DNA of 64,000 bases from Mercurialis annua (lineage: Eukaryota > Streptophyta > Magnoliopsida > Malpighiales > Euphorbiaceae), in NCBI RefSeq assembly GCF_937616625.2, contig NC_065570.1, positions 37,207,665-37,271,664 on the forward strand, read 5' to 3'. Numbering within the stretch: the stretch's first letter is position 1; each line of letters starts with the position of its first letter. Shown in pieces: positions 1 through 13,700 of the stretch. The notes under the pieces are model-generated. The model ran no database searches, was not told the origin of the DNA, and was given only the letters and a program-made list of their open reading frames with translations. The position numbers and the translations under genes are program-made.

Positions 1-3000
1 AAGCATGGTTAGATTATATTACGCAAAGTATGCGTGAAAAGTGACAATATAATGTATGTCGTGTCTAAAGTCTCTATAACTCGTCGTTTCGATTACCTAT
101 GCATGGTTAGGTTATTTAACGCAAAGTGTGCGTGAAAAGGGACGCTTAGTATGTCGCTTCTCTAGTCCCTTTAGAGAGTATTCCGATTACCTAAGCATGG
201 TTAGGATATATAACGCAAAGTGTGCGTGAAAAGTGACGCTAGATTGGTATGTCGCGTCTCAAGTATCTTTAACGCGTCGTTCCGATTACCAAAGCGTGGT
301 TATGATATATTATGCCAAATGCGCGTTAAAAGTGTCGGTAGATTAGTATGTCGCGTCACAAGTTTCTTAAACGTGTTGTTATGATTACACAAGCATGGTT
401 AAGTTATATTACGCAAAGTATGCGTAAAAAGTCTCTTGAACGCATCGTTTCGATTACCATGCTTATGTCACGTTACAAGTCTCTCCAACACGTCGTTCCG
501 ATTACCAAAGCATGGTTAGGTTATATTAAGCAAAGTGTGCGTAATAAGTGACAATAGATTAGTATGTTGCGTCGCAAGTTTCTTTAATGTGTCATTCCGA
601 TTACCTGAGCATGGTTAGGTTATTTTACGCAGAGTGTGCGTGAAAAGTGACGCTAGAGTAGTATGTCCCTTCTTAAGTCCCTTTAACGCGTGTTTCGAGT
701 ACCTAAGTATGGTTATGTTATATAGCACAAAGTGTGCGTGAAAAGTGACGCTAGATTAGTATGTCGCGTCTCAAGTCTCTTTAAAGCGTCGTTCCGATTA
801 CCAAAGCATGGTTAGGTTATATTGCGCAATGTGTGTGTGAAAATTGTTGCTAGGTTAGTATGTCGCGTCTAAACTCTCTTTAAAGCGTTGTTCCAATTAC
901 CTAATCATGGTTAGGTTGTATTACGCAATGTGTGCGTGAATAGTGACGCTACATTAGTATGTCGCGTCTCAAGTATCTTTAGCGCGTCGTTATGATTACC
1001 TAAGCATGGCTAGGTTTTATTACGCAAAGCGTACGTAAAAAGTGACGCTAGATTAGTATGGCGCGTTTCAAGTGTCTTTAACGCGTCGTTTCGATTACTG
1101 TGCTTATATCACATCACAAGTGTGCGTATTACGATTACCTAAGCATGGTTATGTTTATATTACGAAGAGTGTGCGTGAAAAGTGACGCTAGTTTAGTATG
1201 TCGCATCTCAAGTCTCTTTAACGCGTCGTTGCGATTACCTAAGCATGGTTAGGTTATATTACGCAATGTGTGCGTGAAAACTGTTGCTAGGTTAGTATGT
1301 CGCGTCGCAAGTCTCTCTAAAGCGTCGTTCAGATTATTTAAGCATGGTTATGTCACATTACGTAAAATGTGCGTGAAAAGTAACGCTAGAATAGTATGTC
1401 GCATCTCAAGTCTCTTTAACGTGTCGTTCCGATTACCTAAGCATGGTTAGGTTATATTGCGCAATGTGTGCGTGAAAACTGTTGATAAGTTAGTATGTCG
1501 CGTCACAAGTCTAACGCGTCGTTCTGATTACCAAAGCATGGTTAGGTTATATTACGCAAAATGTACCTGAAAAGTGACGCTAGAATAGTATGTCGTGTCT
1601 CAAGTCTCTTTAAAGAGTCGTTCCGATTAGCTAAGCATAGTTAGGTTACAATACGCAAAGCGTGCGTAAAAAGTGACGCTAGATTAGTATGGCACGTTTC
1701 AAGTCTCTTTAACGCGTCATTTTTATTACCATTGTCGCGTCACAAGTTTCTCTACCGTGTCGTTCTGATTACCTATGCATGGTTATGTTATATTACGCAA
1801 AGTGTGCGTGAAAAATGACAATATATTAGTATGTCGTGTCTCAAATCTCTAAAATGCGTCGTTCCGATTACCTAAGCATGGTTAGGTTATTTTACGCAAA
1901 GTGTGCTGAAAAGTGACGCTAGATTAGTACGTCGCGTCTCAAGTCCCTTTAACGTTTGTTCCGATTACCTAAGCATGGTTAGGTTATATTACGCAAAGTG
2001 TGCGTCAAAAGTTATGCTAGATAGTATGTCGTGTCTCAAGTCTCTTTAACGCGTCGTTCCGATTACCAAAGCATGGTTATGTTACATTACGCCAAGTGCG
2101 CCTTAAAAGCGTCGCTAGATTAGTATGTCATGCACACGTCTCTTTTACGCGTTGTTACGATTACCTAAGCATGGTTAAGTTATATTACGCAAAGTGTGCG
2201 TAAAAGTGACCCTTGATTAGTACGTCGCGTCTCAAGTCTCTTTAACGCATCTTTTCGATTACCATGCTTATGTCACGTTACAAGCCTCTCTAACACGTCG
2301 TTCTGATTACCAAAGCATGGTTAAGTCTCTTTATCGTGTCGTGCCGATAACCTAAGCATGGTTAGGTTATTTTACGCGAAGTGTGCGTGAAAAGTAACGT
2401 TAGATTAGTATGTCGCGCTCTTAAGTCTCCTTAACGCGTCGTACCGATTACCAAAGCATGGTTCGATTATATTACGCAATGTGTGCGTGAAAACTGTTGC
2501 TAGGTTAGTATGTCGATCTCAAGTCTCTTTAAAACGTAGTTCCAATTACCTAATCATGGTTAGGTCGTATTACACAAAGTGTGCATGAAAAGTGATGCTA
2601 GATTAGTATGTCGCATCTCATGTTTCTTAAACGCGTCGATCCAGTCACCTAAGCATGGTTAGGTTATATTACGCAAAGCGTCCGTATAAAGTGGCGCTAG
2701 ATTAGAATGGCGCGTTTCAAGTCTCTTTAACGCGTCGTTTCGATTACGGTGCTTATGTCCCGTCACAAGTGTCTCTAACGCGTCGTTCATATACCTAATC
2801 AGGGTTAAGTTATATTACGCAAAGTGTGCGTGAAAAGTGACAATAGATTAGTATGTCGCGTCTCAAGTCACTTTAATGCGTCGTTACGATTACGTAGGCA
2901 TGGTTAAGTTATTTTACGAAAAGTGTGTGTGAAAAGTGACGCTAGATTAGTATGTCGCGTCTCAAGTCTCTTTAACGCGTCGTCTCAAGTGTCTTTAAAG

Positions 3001-4694
3001 CGTCTTTCCGATTACCTAATCATGGTTAGGTTGTATTATGCAAAATGTGCGTGAAAAGTGACGCTAAATTAGTATGTCGCGTCTCAAGTCTCTTTAACGT
3101 GTCGTTTCGATTACTGTGCTTATGTCGCGTCACAAGTGTCTCTAACGCGTCGTTCTGATTACCTATGCATGGTTAGATTATATTACGCAAAGTGTGCGTG
3201 AAAAGTGTGCGTGAGAAGTGGCAATAGATTAACATGTTGCGTCTCAATTCTCTTTAACGCATCGTTCCGATTACCTAAGCATGATTAGGTTATTTTACGC
3301 TAAGTGTGCGTGAAAAGTGACGCTAGATTAGTATGTTGTGTCTCAAGTCTATTCAACGTGTCGTTCCAATTACCTAAGCATGGTTAGGTTATATAACGCA
3401 ATGTGTGAGTGAAAAGTGACGCTAAATTAGTATGACGCGTCTCAAGTCACTTTAACGCGTCGTTCCTATTACCTAAGCATGGTTAGGTTATATTATACAA
3501 AGTATACGTGAAAAGTGATGCTAGATTAGTTCGATTACCTAAGTATGGTTAGGTTTTATTACGCATAGTCTGCGTAGAAAGTGACGCTAGATTAGTATGG
3601 CGCGTCTCAAGTCTCTTTAACGCGTCGTTTCGATTACAATGCTTATTTCGCGATACAAGTCTCTGTAACGCGTCGTACCGATTACCTAAGCATGGTTGAG
3701 TTATATTACGCAAAGTGTGTGTGAAAAGTGATGCTAGATTAGTATGTCGCATCTCAAGTCTCTTTAACGCGTTGTTCCGATTACCTAAGCATTGTTAGGT
3801 CATATTACGCAAAGTGTGCGTGAAAAGTGTCGCTAGATTAATATGCCGCTACCGTGCTTATGTCGCGTCCCAAGTGTCTCTAACGCGTCGTTTCGCGTCT
3901 CAAAGTGTGTGTGAAAAGTGACGCTAGATTAGTATGTCGCGTCACAAGTCTCTCTAACGCGTCATTCCGATTATCTAAGCATAATTAGGTTATATTAAGC
4001 AAAGTGTGCGTGAAAAGTGACGCTAGATTAGTATGCCGCGTCTCAGGTCTTTTTAATGAGTTGTTCCGATTATCTAAGTATGGTTATGTTATATTACGCA
4101 AAGTGTCCGTGAAAAGTGACAGTTGATTAGTATGTCGCGTCACAAATCTCTTTAACGTGTCGTTTTCATTACTTAATCATGGTTAGGATATAGTTCGCAA
4201 AGTGTGAGTCAAAAGTGACGCTAAATTAGTATGGCGCGTCTCAAGTAAATTCAATGCGTCGTTCTGATTACCTAAGCATGGTTAGGTTATATTACGCAAT
4301 GTGTGTGTAAAAGGTGACGCTAGATTAATATGGCGCGTTTCAAGTCTCTTAAACGCGTCTTTTCGATTACCATGCCTATGTCGCGTAACAAGTGTCTCTA
4401 ACGCGTTATTATGATTAACTAAGCATGGTTAGGTTATATTACGCAAAGTGTGCGTGAAAAGTGACAATAGATTAGTATGTTGCCTCTCAAGTCTCTTTAA
4501 CATATCGTTCCGATTACTTAAGCATGGTTATCTTATATTACGCCAAGTGCGCGGTAAAAGTGTCTCTAGATTATTATGTCGCATAATAAGTCTCTTTAAC
4601 GCATTGTTACGATTACCTAAGCATGGTTAACTTATATTACGCAAAGTGTGAGTGAAAGTGACGCTAGATTATTATGGCGTGTCTCAAGTCTCTT
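1..4694 (+). repeat. 99-bp satellite array, plus-oriented block 1
   Basis: This block is a head-to-tail array of a ~99 bp monomer. Each monomer begins near CCTAAGCATGGTTAGG, runs through TTACGCAAAGTGTGCGTGAA and AGTGACGCTAGATTAGTATG, then GTCGCGTCTCAAGTCTCTTT, and ends AACGCGTCGTTCCGATTA. Monomers differ by scattered substitutions and small indels. Shortened ~48 bp units (for example near 4,364-4,411 and 3,108-3,155) skip the middle of the monomer. The block reads off the left edge of the window, so the array continues upstream. No gene is supported; the open frames here are in-phase satellite. Confidence 0.97.
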
Positions 4695-4702
4695 TGCGTA
4701 AT
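4688..4702. other. Satellite strand-switch junction, type A
   Basis: Plus-oriented GTCTCTTT is joined to minus-oriented GCGTAATATAACC. The same junction occurs at 16,942-16,956 (with one base change, TTC for TTT) and at 57,449-57,463. Finding it three times indicates a single ancestral inversion that was later amplified. It does not fit three independent events. Confidence 0.9.
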
Positions 4703-7700
4703 ATAACCTAACCATGCTTAGGTAATCGGAACGACGACTTAATGAGACTTGAGATGCGACATACTAATCTAGCGTCACTTTTCACGCAAACTTTGCGTAA
4801 TATAACCTAACCATGCTTAGGAAATTGGAACGACGCGTGAAAGAGACTTGAGTAGTGACATACTAATCTAGCGTCACTTTTCACGCAAACTTTGCGTAAT
4901 ATAACCTAACCATGATTAGGTAATCAGAAAGACGCGTTAACGAGACTTGAGACGCGACATATTAATCTAGCGTCATTTTTCACGCACACTTTACGTAATA
5001 TATCCTAACCATACTTAGGTAATCGGAATACGCATTAAAGAGACTTGAGAAGCGACATACTAATCTAGCGTCACTTTTCACGCACACCTTGCGTAAAATA
5101 ACCTAACCATGCCTAGGTAATCGGAACAACGCGTTAAAGAGACTTGAGAAACGAGATACCAATCGAGCGTAACTTTCACGCACACTTTGCGTAATATAAC
5201 CTAACTATTCTTAGGTTATCGGAACGACGCGTTAAAGTGACTTGAGACACACCATACTAATTTAGCGTCACTTTTTAATCACACTTTGCGTAATATAACC
5301 TAACCATGTGTACGTAATCGGAACGACGCGTTAAAGAGACTTCATTGCGTAATATAACCTAACCGTCACTTTTCACGCACACTTTGCGTAAAATAACCTA
5401 ACCATGCTTAGGTAATCGGAACAACGCGTTAAAGAGACTTGAGATGCGACATACTAATCATTTGTCAATTTTCCCGCACATTTTGCGTAATATAACCTAA
5501 CCATGATTAGGTAATTGGAACGACGTGTTAGAGAGACTTGTAATGTGACATGAGCATGGTAATCTAAACTATGTGTTAAAGAGACTTGAGACATGCCATA
5601 ACCTAACGATGCCTAGGTAATCGTAACACCGCGTTAAAGAGACTTGTGACGGAACATACTAATCTAGTGACACTTTTAACGACTAACATAACAATGCTTA
5701 GGTAATCGGAACGACGCGTTAAATAGACTTGAGACGCAACATACTAATCTATTGTCCCTTTTCACGCACACTTTGCGTAATATAACCTAACCATGCTTAG
5801 TTAATCAGAACGACGCGTTAGAGACAGTTGAAAAGACGCGTCAAAAAAACTTGAAATGCGCCATACTAATCTAGCGTCATTTTTACGCACACTTTGCGTA
5901 ATATAACCTAACTATGCTTAGGTCATCGGAACGACGTGTTAAAGTGACTTGAGACGCACCATACTAATTTAGCGTCACTTTTTACTCACACTTTGCGTAA
6001 TATAACCTAACCATTCTTAGGTAATCGGAACGACGCGTTAAAGAGACTTGAGACGCGCCATACTAATTTAGCGTCACTTTTTACTCACACTTTGCGTAAT
6101 ATAACCTAACCATCATTAGGTAATCGGAACGACGCGTTGAAGAGACTTGAGATGCAACATACTAACCTAGCATCACTATTCACGAACTCTTTGCGTAATA
6201 TAACCTAACCATGCGTAGGTAATCGGAACGACGCGTTAAAGAGACTTGAAACGCAACATACTAATCTATTTTCACTTTTCACGCACATTTTGCATAATAT
6301 AACCTAACAATGCTTAGGTAATCGCAACGACGGGATAGAGAGACATGTGACTCCACATAAGCATGGTAATCAAAACGAGGGTTAAAGAGACTTCAGACAC
6401 GACATACTAATCTATTGTCGCTTTTCACGCACACTTTGCGTAATATAACCTAACCATGCTTAGGTAATCGGAACGACACATTAAAGAAGCTTGAAACGCG
6501 ACATACTAATCTAGCGTCACTTTTCACGCACACTTTGGTAATATAACCCAACCATGCTTACGTAATCGGAACGACGCGTTAGATAGACTTGTGATGGGAT
6601 ATACTAATCTAGCGTCACTTTTCATGCACACTTGGCGTAATATAAGTCAACCATGCTTAGGTAATAAGAACGACGTGTTAGAGAGACTTGTGACGCGTCC
6701 TAAGCATGATAATCAAAACGACGCGTTAAATAGACTTGAGACGCGCCATACTAATACCTAACCATGCTTAGGTAATTAAAAAAACGCGTTAAAGAGACTT
6801 GAGACGCGGCATACTAATCATTTGTCAATTTTCCTGCACATTTTGCGTAATATAACCTAACCATGTTTAGGTAATTGGAACGACGTGTTAGAGAGACTTG
6901 TAATGTGACATAAGCATGGTAATCTAAACGACGCGTTAAAGAGACTTGAGACGTGCCATACTAATCTAACGTCACTTTTTACGCAAACTCAGCGTAATAT
7001 AACCTAACCATGCGAAATCTAATCAATCAATACCAACACCCTATGGTTCAAAATAAAAAATTAAACAAATGGAATTTCCATTTATATGAAAAAGACCAAT
7101 TAATTCATTACGAAAAAAAAAATTATTTTGAGACAGACTCATTACCAAATAAAAAAAAAGAATTTTAAAAAATACTATAGATTCAATCTTTTATCATATA
7201 AAGCTATAAATAAGGGTTCATATATTTATGGATTACCATTACAAATAAATAATAGACAAAAGATTTTTTATAATTACAACACAGGTTATCGTAACACCGC
7301 GTTAAAGAGACTTTTGACGGGACATACTAATCTAGTGACACTTTTAACGACTAACATAACAATGCTTAGGTAATCAGAACGACGCGTTAAATAAACTTGA
7401 GACGCAACATATTAACCTATTGTCCCTTTTCACGCACACTTTGCGTAATATAACCTAACCATGCTTAGTTAATCAGAACGACGCGTTAGAGACACTTGAA
7501 AAGACGAGTTAAAAAAACTTGAAACGCGCCATACTAATCTAGCGTCATTTTTACGCACACTTTGCGTAATATAACCTAACTATTCTTATTTTATCGGAAC
7601 GACGCGTTAAAGTGATTTGAGACACACCATACTAATTTAGCGTCACTTTTTACTCACACTTTGCGTAATATTAGGTAATCGGAACAACGCGTTAAAGACA

Positions 7701-10700
7701 CTTGAGATGCGCCATACTAATTTAGCGTAACTTTTTACTCACACTTTGCATAATATAACCTAGCCATGCTTAGGTAATCAGAACGACACGTTAAAGAGAC
7801 TGGAGACGCAACATACTAACCTAGCATCACTATTCACGAACTCTTTGCGTAATAAAACTTAACCATGCGTAGGTAATCGGAACGACGCGTTAAAGAGACT
7901 TGAAACGCAACATACTAATCTATTTTAACTTTTCACGCACACTTTGTATAATATAACCTAACCATGCTTAGGTAATCGGAACGACGCGATAGAGAGACAT
8001 GTGACTCCATATAAGCATGGTAATCAAAACGACGCGTAAAAATCTATTGTCGCTTTTCATGCACACTTTCGTAATATAACCTAACCATACTTAGATAATC
8101 GGAATGACACATTAAAGAAGCTTGAAACGCGACATACTAATCTAGCGTCGCTTTTCACGCACACTTTGCGTAATATAACCCAACCATGCTTACGTAATCA
8201 GAACGACGCGTTAGATAGACTTGTGATGGGACATACTAATTTAGCGTCACTTTTCACGCACACTTGGCGTAATATAAGTCAACCATGCATATGTAATAAG
8301 AACGACGCGTTAGAGAGACTTGTGATGCGTCATAAGCATGATAATCGAAACGACACGTTAAAGAGACTTAAAACGCGCAATACTAATCTAGCGTCACTTT
8401 TTACGCAGACTTTGCGTAATATAACCTAACCATGCTTAGGTTATCGAAACGACGCGTTAAAGAGACTTGAAACGCGACATACTAATGTAGCGTCTCTTTT
8501 CACGCAAACTTTGCGTCATATAACCTAACCATGCTTAGGAAATCGGAACGACGTGTTAAAGAGACTTGAAACGAGACATACCAATCTAGCGTCACTTTTC
8601 ACGCACACTTTACGTAATATAACCTGAACATGCTTAGGTAATCGGAATACGCGTTAAAGAGACTTGAGACGCGACATACTAATCTAGCATCACTTTTCAC
8701 GCACAGTTTGCGTCAAATAACCTAACCATGCCTAGGTAATCGGAACGACGCGTCAAAGAGACTTGAGATGCGACATACTAATTGATTGTCACTTTTCACG
8801 CACACTTTGTGTAATATAACCTAACCATGCTTAGGTAATCAGAACGACGCGTTAGAGACACTTGTGACGCGACATAAGCAAAGTAATCGAAACGACGGGT
8901 TAAAGACACTTGAAACGCGCCATACTAATCTAGCGTCACTTTTACGCACGCTTTACGAATATAACCAAACCATACTTAGGTAATCGGAACGACACGTTAA
9001 AGAGACTTGAGACGCGACATACTAATCTAGCCGTCATTTTTCACGCACACTTTGCGTAATACAACCTAACCATGATTAGGTAATCGGAACGACGCTTTAA
9101 AGAGACTTGAGACATGACATACCAATCCAGCGTCACTTTTCATGCACACTTTGCATAAAATAACCTAACCATGCTTAGGTAAGACACGTTAAAGAGACTT
9201 GCGACGCGACATACTAATTTATTGTCCCTTTTCATGCACACTATGTGTAGTATAACCTAACCATGCTTTGGTAATCGGATTGACGAGTTAAAGAGACTTG
9301 AAACACGACATACTAATCTAGTGTCACTTTTCACGCACACTTTGCGTAATATAACAAAACCATGCTTAGGTAATCGGAACGCTGAGTTAAAGAGTCGACA
9401 TACTAATCTAGCGTTACTTTTCACGCACACTACCTAACCATGCTTAGGTAATCGGAACGACGCATTAAAGAGACTTGAAACGCGACACACTATTCTAGCG
9501 TCACTATTCACGCACACTTTGCTTAGTATAACGACGCGTTTTTAGAGACTTCAGACGCGACATACTAATCTAGCGTCACTTTTCACGCACACTTTGTGTA
9601 ATAATCAAACCATGCTTAGGTAATCGGAACACGCATTTTTAGAGACTTCAGACGGGACATACTAATCTAGCGTCACTTTTCACGCACACTTTGCGTAAAA
9701 TAACCTAACCATGTTTAGGTAATCGGAACAATACGTTAAAGAGACTTAAGACGTGACATACTAATCTAGCGTCACTTTTCACGCACACTTTGCGTAATAT
9801 AACGTAACCATGCTTAGGTAATTGGAGACTTAGGACACGCCATACTAATCAAACGTCACTTTTCGAGCACAGTTTGCGTAATACAATCTAACCATGCTTA
9901 CGTAATCGGAACGACGCGTTAAAGAGACTTGAGATGAGACAAACAAATGTAGCGTCACTTTTCACGCATACTTTGCGTAATATAACCTAACAATGCTTAG
10001 TTAATAGAAACAACGCATTAAAGAGAGTTGAGTCGCGACATACTAATTTAGCGTCACTTTTTACGCACACTTTGCGTAATCTAACCTAACCATGCTTAGG
10101 TAATCGGAAGGACACGTTAAAGAGACTTGAGAGGCGACAGACTAATCTACCGCCAATATACACTCACTCTTTGAGTAATACAACCTAACCATGCTTAGGT
10201 AATCGAAACGACGCGTTAGATAGACTTGTGACGCGACATAAGAATGGTAATTGATACGACACGTTAAAGAGACTTGAGACGCGACATATTAATCACTTTT
10301 CACGCACACTCTGCGTAATATAAGCTAACCATGCTTAGATAATAAGAACGACGCATTAAAGAGAGTTGAGACGCCACATACTAATCTAGCGTCACTTTTC
10401 ACGCACACTCTGCATAATAGAACCAAACCATACTTAGGTAATCGGAACGACGCGTTAGAGAGACTTGCGATGCAACATACTAATCTAGCATCACTTTTCA
10501 CGCACACTTAGCAAATTTTACCTAATCGTGCTTAGGTAATCAGAACGGGTCGTTAGAGAGACTTGTGACGCGACATACTAATCTAGCATCACTATTCACG
10601 CACTCTTTGCGTAATATAACTTAACGATGCATAGGTAATCGCAACGACGCGATAGAGACGTTTGAGACGCGACATACTAATCTAGCGTCACTTTTCACGC

Positions 10701-10735
10701 ACACTTTGCGTAATATAACCTAGCCATGCTTCTGA
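4695..10735 (-). repeat. 99-bp satellite array, minus-oriented block 2
   Basis: This is the same satellite family read on the opposite strand. Monomers appear here as TGCGTAATATAACCTAACC, ATGCTTAGGTAATCGGAACG, ACGCGTTAAAGAGACTTGAG and ACGCGACATACTAATCTAGC. The switch from the plus block occurs inside a monomer at 4,695, where GTCTCTTT is joined directly to GCGTAATATAACC. The block is interrupted once, by the plastid-derived fragment at 7,013-7,282. Short ~48 bp units are interspersed, for example around 6,690 and 8,340. No non-satellite gene is seen. Confidence 0.96.
7013..7282 (+). pseudogene. ycf1: Nuclear plastid-DNA insertion: ycf1 fragment, copy 1
   Basis: A ~270 bp AT-rich stretch unrelated to the satellite. 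Read from 7,013 it gives [16 protein letters not shown] and later [12 protein letters not shown] before a stop. One frame over it continues [19 protein letters not shown] and [20 protein letters not shown]. This matches my memory of the plastid ycf1 product, Tic214, a component of the chloroplast inner-envelope import complex. The frame is broken at an A-run near 7,155-7,165, and only ~90 of ~1,800 usual codons are present. It is a non-functional nuclear plastid insertion. Its ends replace only 2-4 bp of a satellite monomer, with AGG shared at the right edge. The identification is by recall of the family; the non-satellite origin is seen directly. Confidence 0.82.
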
Positions 10736-10762
10736 TTATCTAAGTATAGTTAGGTTATATTA
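10711..10762. other. Palindromic satellite strand-switch junction, type B
   Basis: TAATATAACCTAGCCATGCT is followed by a ~10 base spacer (TCTGATTATC) and then the nearly exact inverse, ending TAGGTTATATTA. Opposite-strand monomers therefore meet head to head at the CATG core. The flanking satellite extends the inverted repeat for kilobases with lower similarity. The equivalent junction in macro-unit 2 is at 23,036-23,087. Confidence 0.88.
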
Positions 10763-13700
10763 CGCAAAGTGTGCGTGAAAAGAGACGCTAGATTAGTATG
10801 TCACGTCTTAAGTCTCTTTAGCGCAATGTTTCGATTACCTAAGCATGATGAGGTTATTTTACACAAAGTGTGCGTGAAAAATGACGCTAGATTAGTATGT
10901 CGTGTCTCAATTCTCTTTTACGTGTCGTTCCGATTACCTATGGTCAGGTTATTTTACGCAAAGTGTGCCTGAAAAGTGACGCTAGATTAGTATGTCGTGT
11001 CTCAAGTCACTTTAACTCGTCGTTCTGATTACCATACTTATGTCGCGTCACAAGTCTCTTTAACGCGTCGTTCTGATTACCTAAGCATAATTAGGTTACA
11101 TTACGCAAAGTGTGCTTGAAAATTAGATGCTAGATTAATATTTCGCGTCTTAAGTCTCTTTAACACGTTGTTCCGATTATCTAAGCATGATTAGGTTATT
11201 TTACGCAAAGTGTGCGTGAAAAGTGACGCTAGATTAGTATGTCACGTCTCAATTCTCTTTAGCGTGTGGTTCCGATTACCTAAGCATGGTCAGGTTATAT
11301 TACGTAAAGTTTGCCTGACAAGTGACGCTAGATTAGCATGTCGCGTCTCAAGTCACTTTAACTCGTCGTTTGGATTACCATGCTTATGTTGCGTCACAAG
11401 TCTCTCTGACGCGTCGTTTCGATTACCTAAGAATGGTTAGGTCATATTACGCAAGTGTGCGTGAAAAATGACAATAGATTAGTATGTCTCGTCTCACGTC
11501 TATTTAACGCGTCGTTCCGATTACCTAATCATGGTTAGGTTATATTACGCAAAGTGTGCGTGAAACGTTACGCTAGATAAGTATGTCGTGTCTCAATTCT
11601 CTTTAACGTGTTGTTCTGATTACCTAAGCATGGTTAGGTCATATTACGCAAAGTGTGCATGAAAAGTAACAATAAATTAGTATGTCCCGTCACACGTCTA
11701 TTTAACGCGCCGTTCCGATAACCTAAGGAAGGTTAGGTTATATTACGCAAAGTGTGCGTGAAGCGTTACGCTAAATAAGTATGTCGCGACTCAGTTTTCT
11801 TTAACGCGTTGTTCTGATTACCTAAGCATGGTTAGGTTATATTACGCAAACTGTGCATGAAAAGTAACAATAAATCAGTATGTCGCGTCACACTTCAATT
11901 TAGCGCGTCGTTCCGATTACCTAAGCATGGTTAGGTTATATTACGCAAAGTGTGCGTGGAAAGTTACGCTAGATTAATAAGTCGCGTTTTAATTCTCTTC
12001 AACGCGTTGTACCGATTAGCTAAGCATGGTTAGGTTAGGTTACGCAGAGTGTCGTAAAAAGTGACGCTAGATTAGTATGTCACGTCTGAAGTCTCTTTAA
12101 CGCGTCTTTCCGATTACCTAATCATGGTTAGGTTTGTATTACGCAAAGTGTGTGTGAAAAGGGACGCTAGATTAGTATGGCGCGTCTCAAGTCTCTTTAA
12201 CGCGTGTTCCGGTTACCTAAGCATTGTTAGGTTACATTACGCAAAGTGTGCATGAAAAGTGACGCTAGATTAGTAAGTAGTGTCTCCACTCTCTTTAATG
12301 CGTTGTTCCAATTACCTAAGCATGGTTTGGTTATATTACGCAAAGTGTGCGTGAAAAGTGACAATAGATCACTATGTCGCGTCTCAAGTCTCTTTAACGC
12401 GTCGTTCCGATTACCTAAGCGTGGTTAAGTTATATTACGCAATGTGTGCATGAAAACTGTTGCTAGGTTAGAATGTCGCGTCTCAAGTCTCTTTTACGCG
12501 TTTCCGATTACCTAAGCATGGTTAGGTTATATTACGCAAACTGTGCGTGAAAAGTGATACTAGATTAGTATGTCGCATCTCAAGTGTCTTTAACGCGTCG
12601 TTCCGATTACCTAAGCATGGTTAGGTTATATTAAGCAAAGCGTGCATAAAAAGTGACGCTAGATTAGGATTGCGCGTTTCAAGTCTCTTTAATGCGTCGT
12701 TTCGATTATCATGCTTATGTCGCGTCACAAGTGTCTCTAATGCGTCGTTCTGATTACCTAAGCATGGTTAGGTTATATTACGCAAAGTGTGCTTGAAAAG
12801 TGAAAATAGATTAGTATGTCGCATCTCAAGTCTCTTTAACGCGTCATTCCGACTACCTAAGCATGGTTAGGTTATTATACACAAAGTGTGTGTGAAAAGT
12901 GACGCTAGGTTTGTATGTCGCGTCTCAAGTCCATTTAACTCGTGTTCTGATTATCTAAGCATGTTTTGGTTATACTACGCGAAGTGTGCGTGAAAAGTGA
13001 CGCTAGATTTGTATGTCACGTCTCAAGTCTGTTTAACGCGTCGTTCCCATTACCAAAGCATGGTTATGTTATATTATGCCAAGTGCGCGTTAAGTCGCTA
13101 GATTAGTATGTCGCGTCACAAGTATCCTTAACGCGGTATTACGATTACCTAAGCATGGTTAAATTATATTACGCAAAGTGTGCTTAAAAAGTAACTTTAG
13201 ATTAGTATGGCGTGTCTCAAGTCTCTTTAACGTATCGTTTCGATTACCATGCTTATGTCACTTTACAAGTCTCTCTAACACGTCGTTCCGATTACCAAAG
13301 CATGGTTAGGTTGTATTACGCAAAGTGTGCGTGAAAAGTGACAATAGATTAGTATGTCAGGTTGCAAGTGTCTTTAACATGCCGTTCCGATTACCTATGC
13401 ATGGTTAGGTTATTTTACGCAAAGTGTGCATGAAAAGTGACGCTAGATTAGTATGTCACGTCTCAAGTCTCTTTAACGCGTCGTTCCCATTACAAAAGCA
13501 TGGTTAGGTTATATTACGCAATGTGCGCGTGAAAACATTTGTTAGATTAGTATTTCGTGTCTTAATTCTCTTTAATGTATCGTTTCGATTACCATGCTTA
13601 TGTCGCTTTACAAGTCTCTCTAACACGTCGTTCCAATTACCAAAGCATGGTTAGGTTATATTATGCAAAGTTGCGTGAAAAGTGACAATAGATTAGTATG

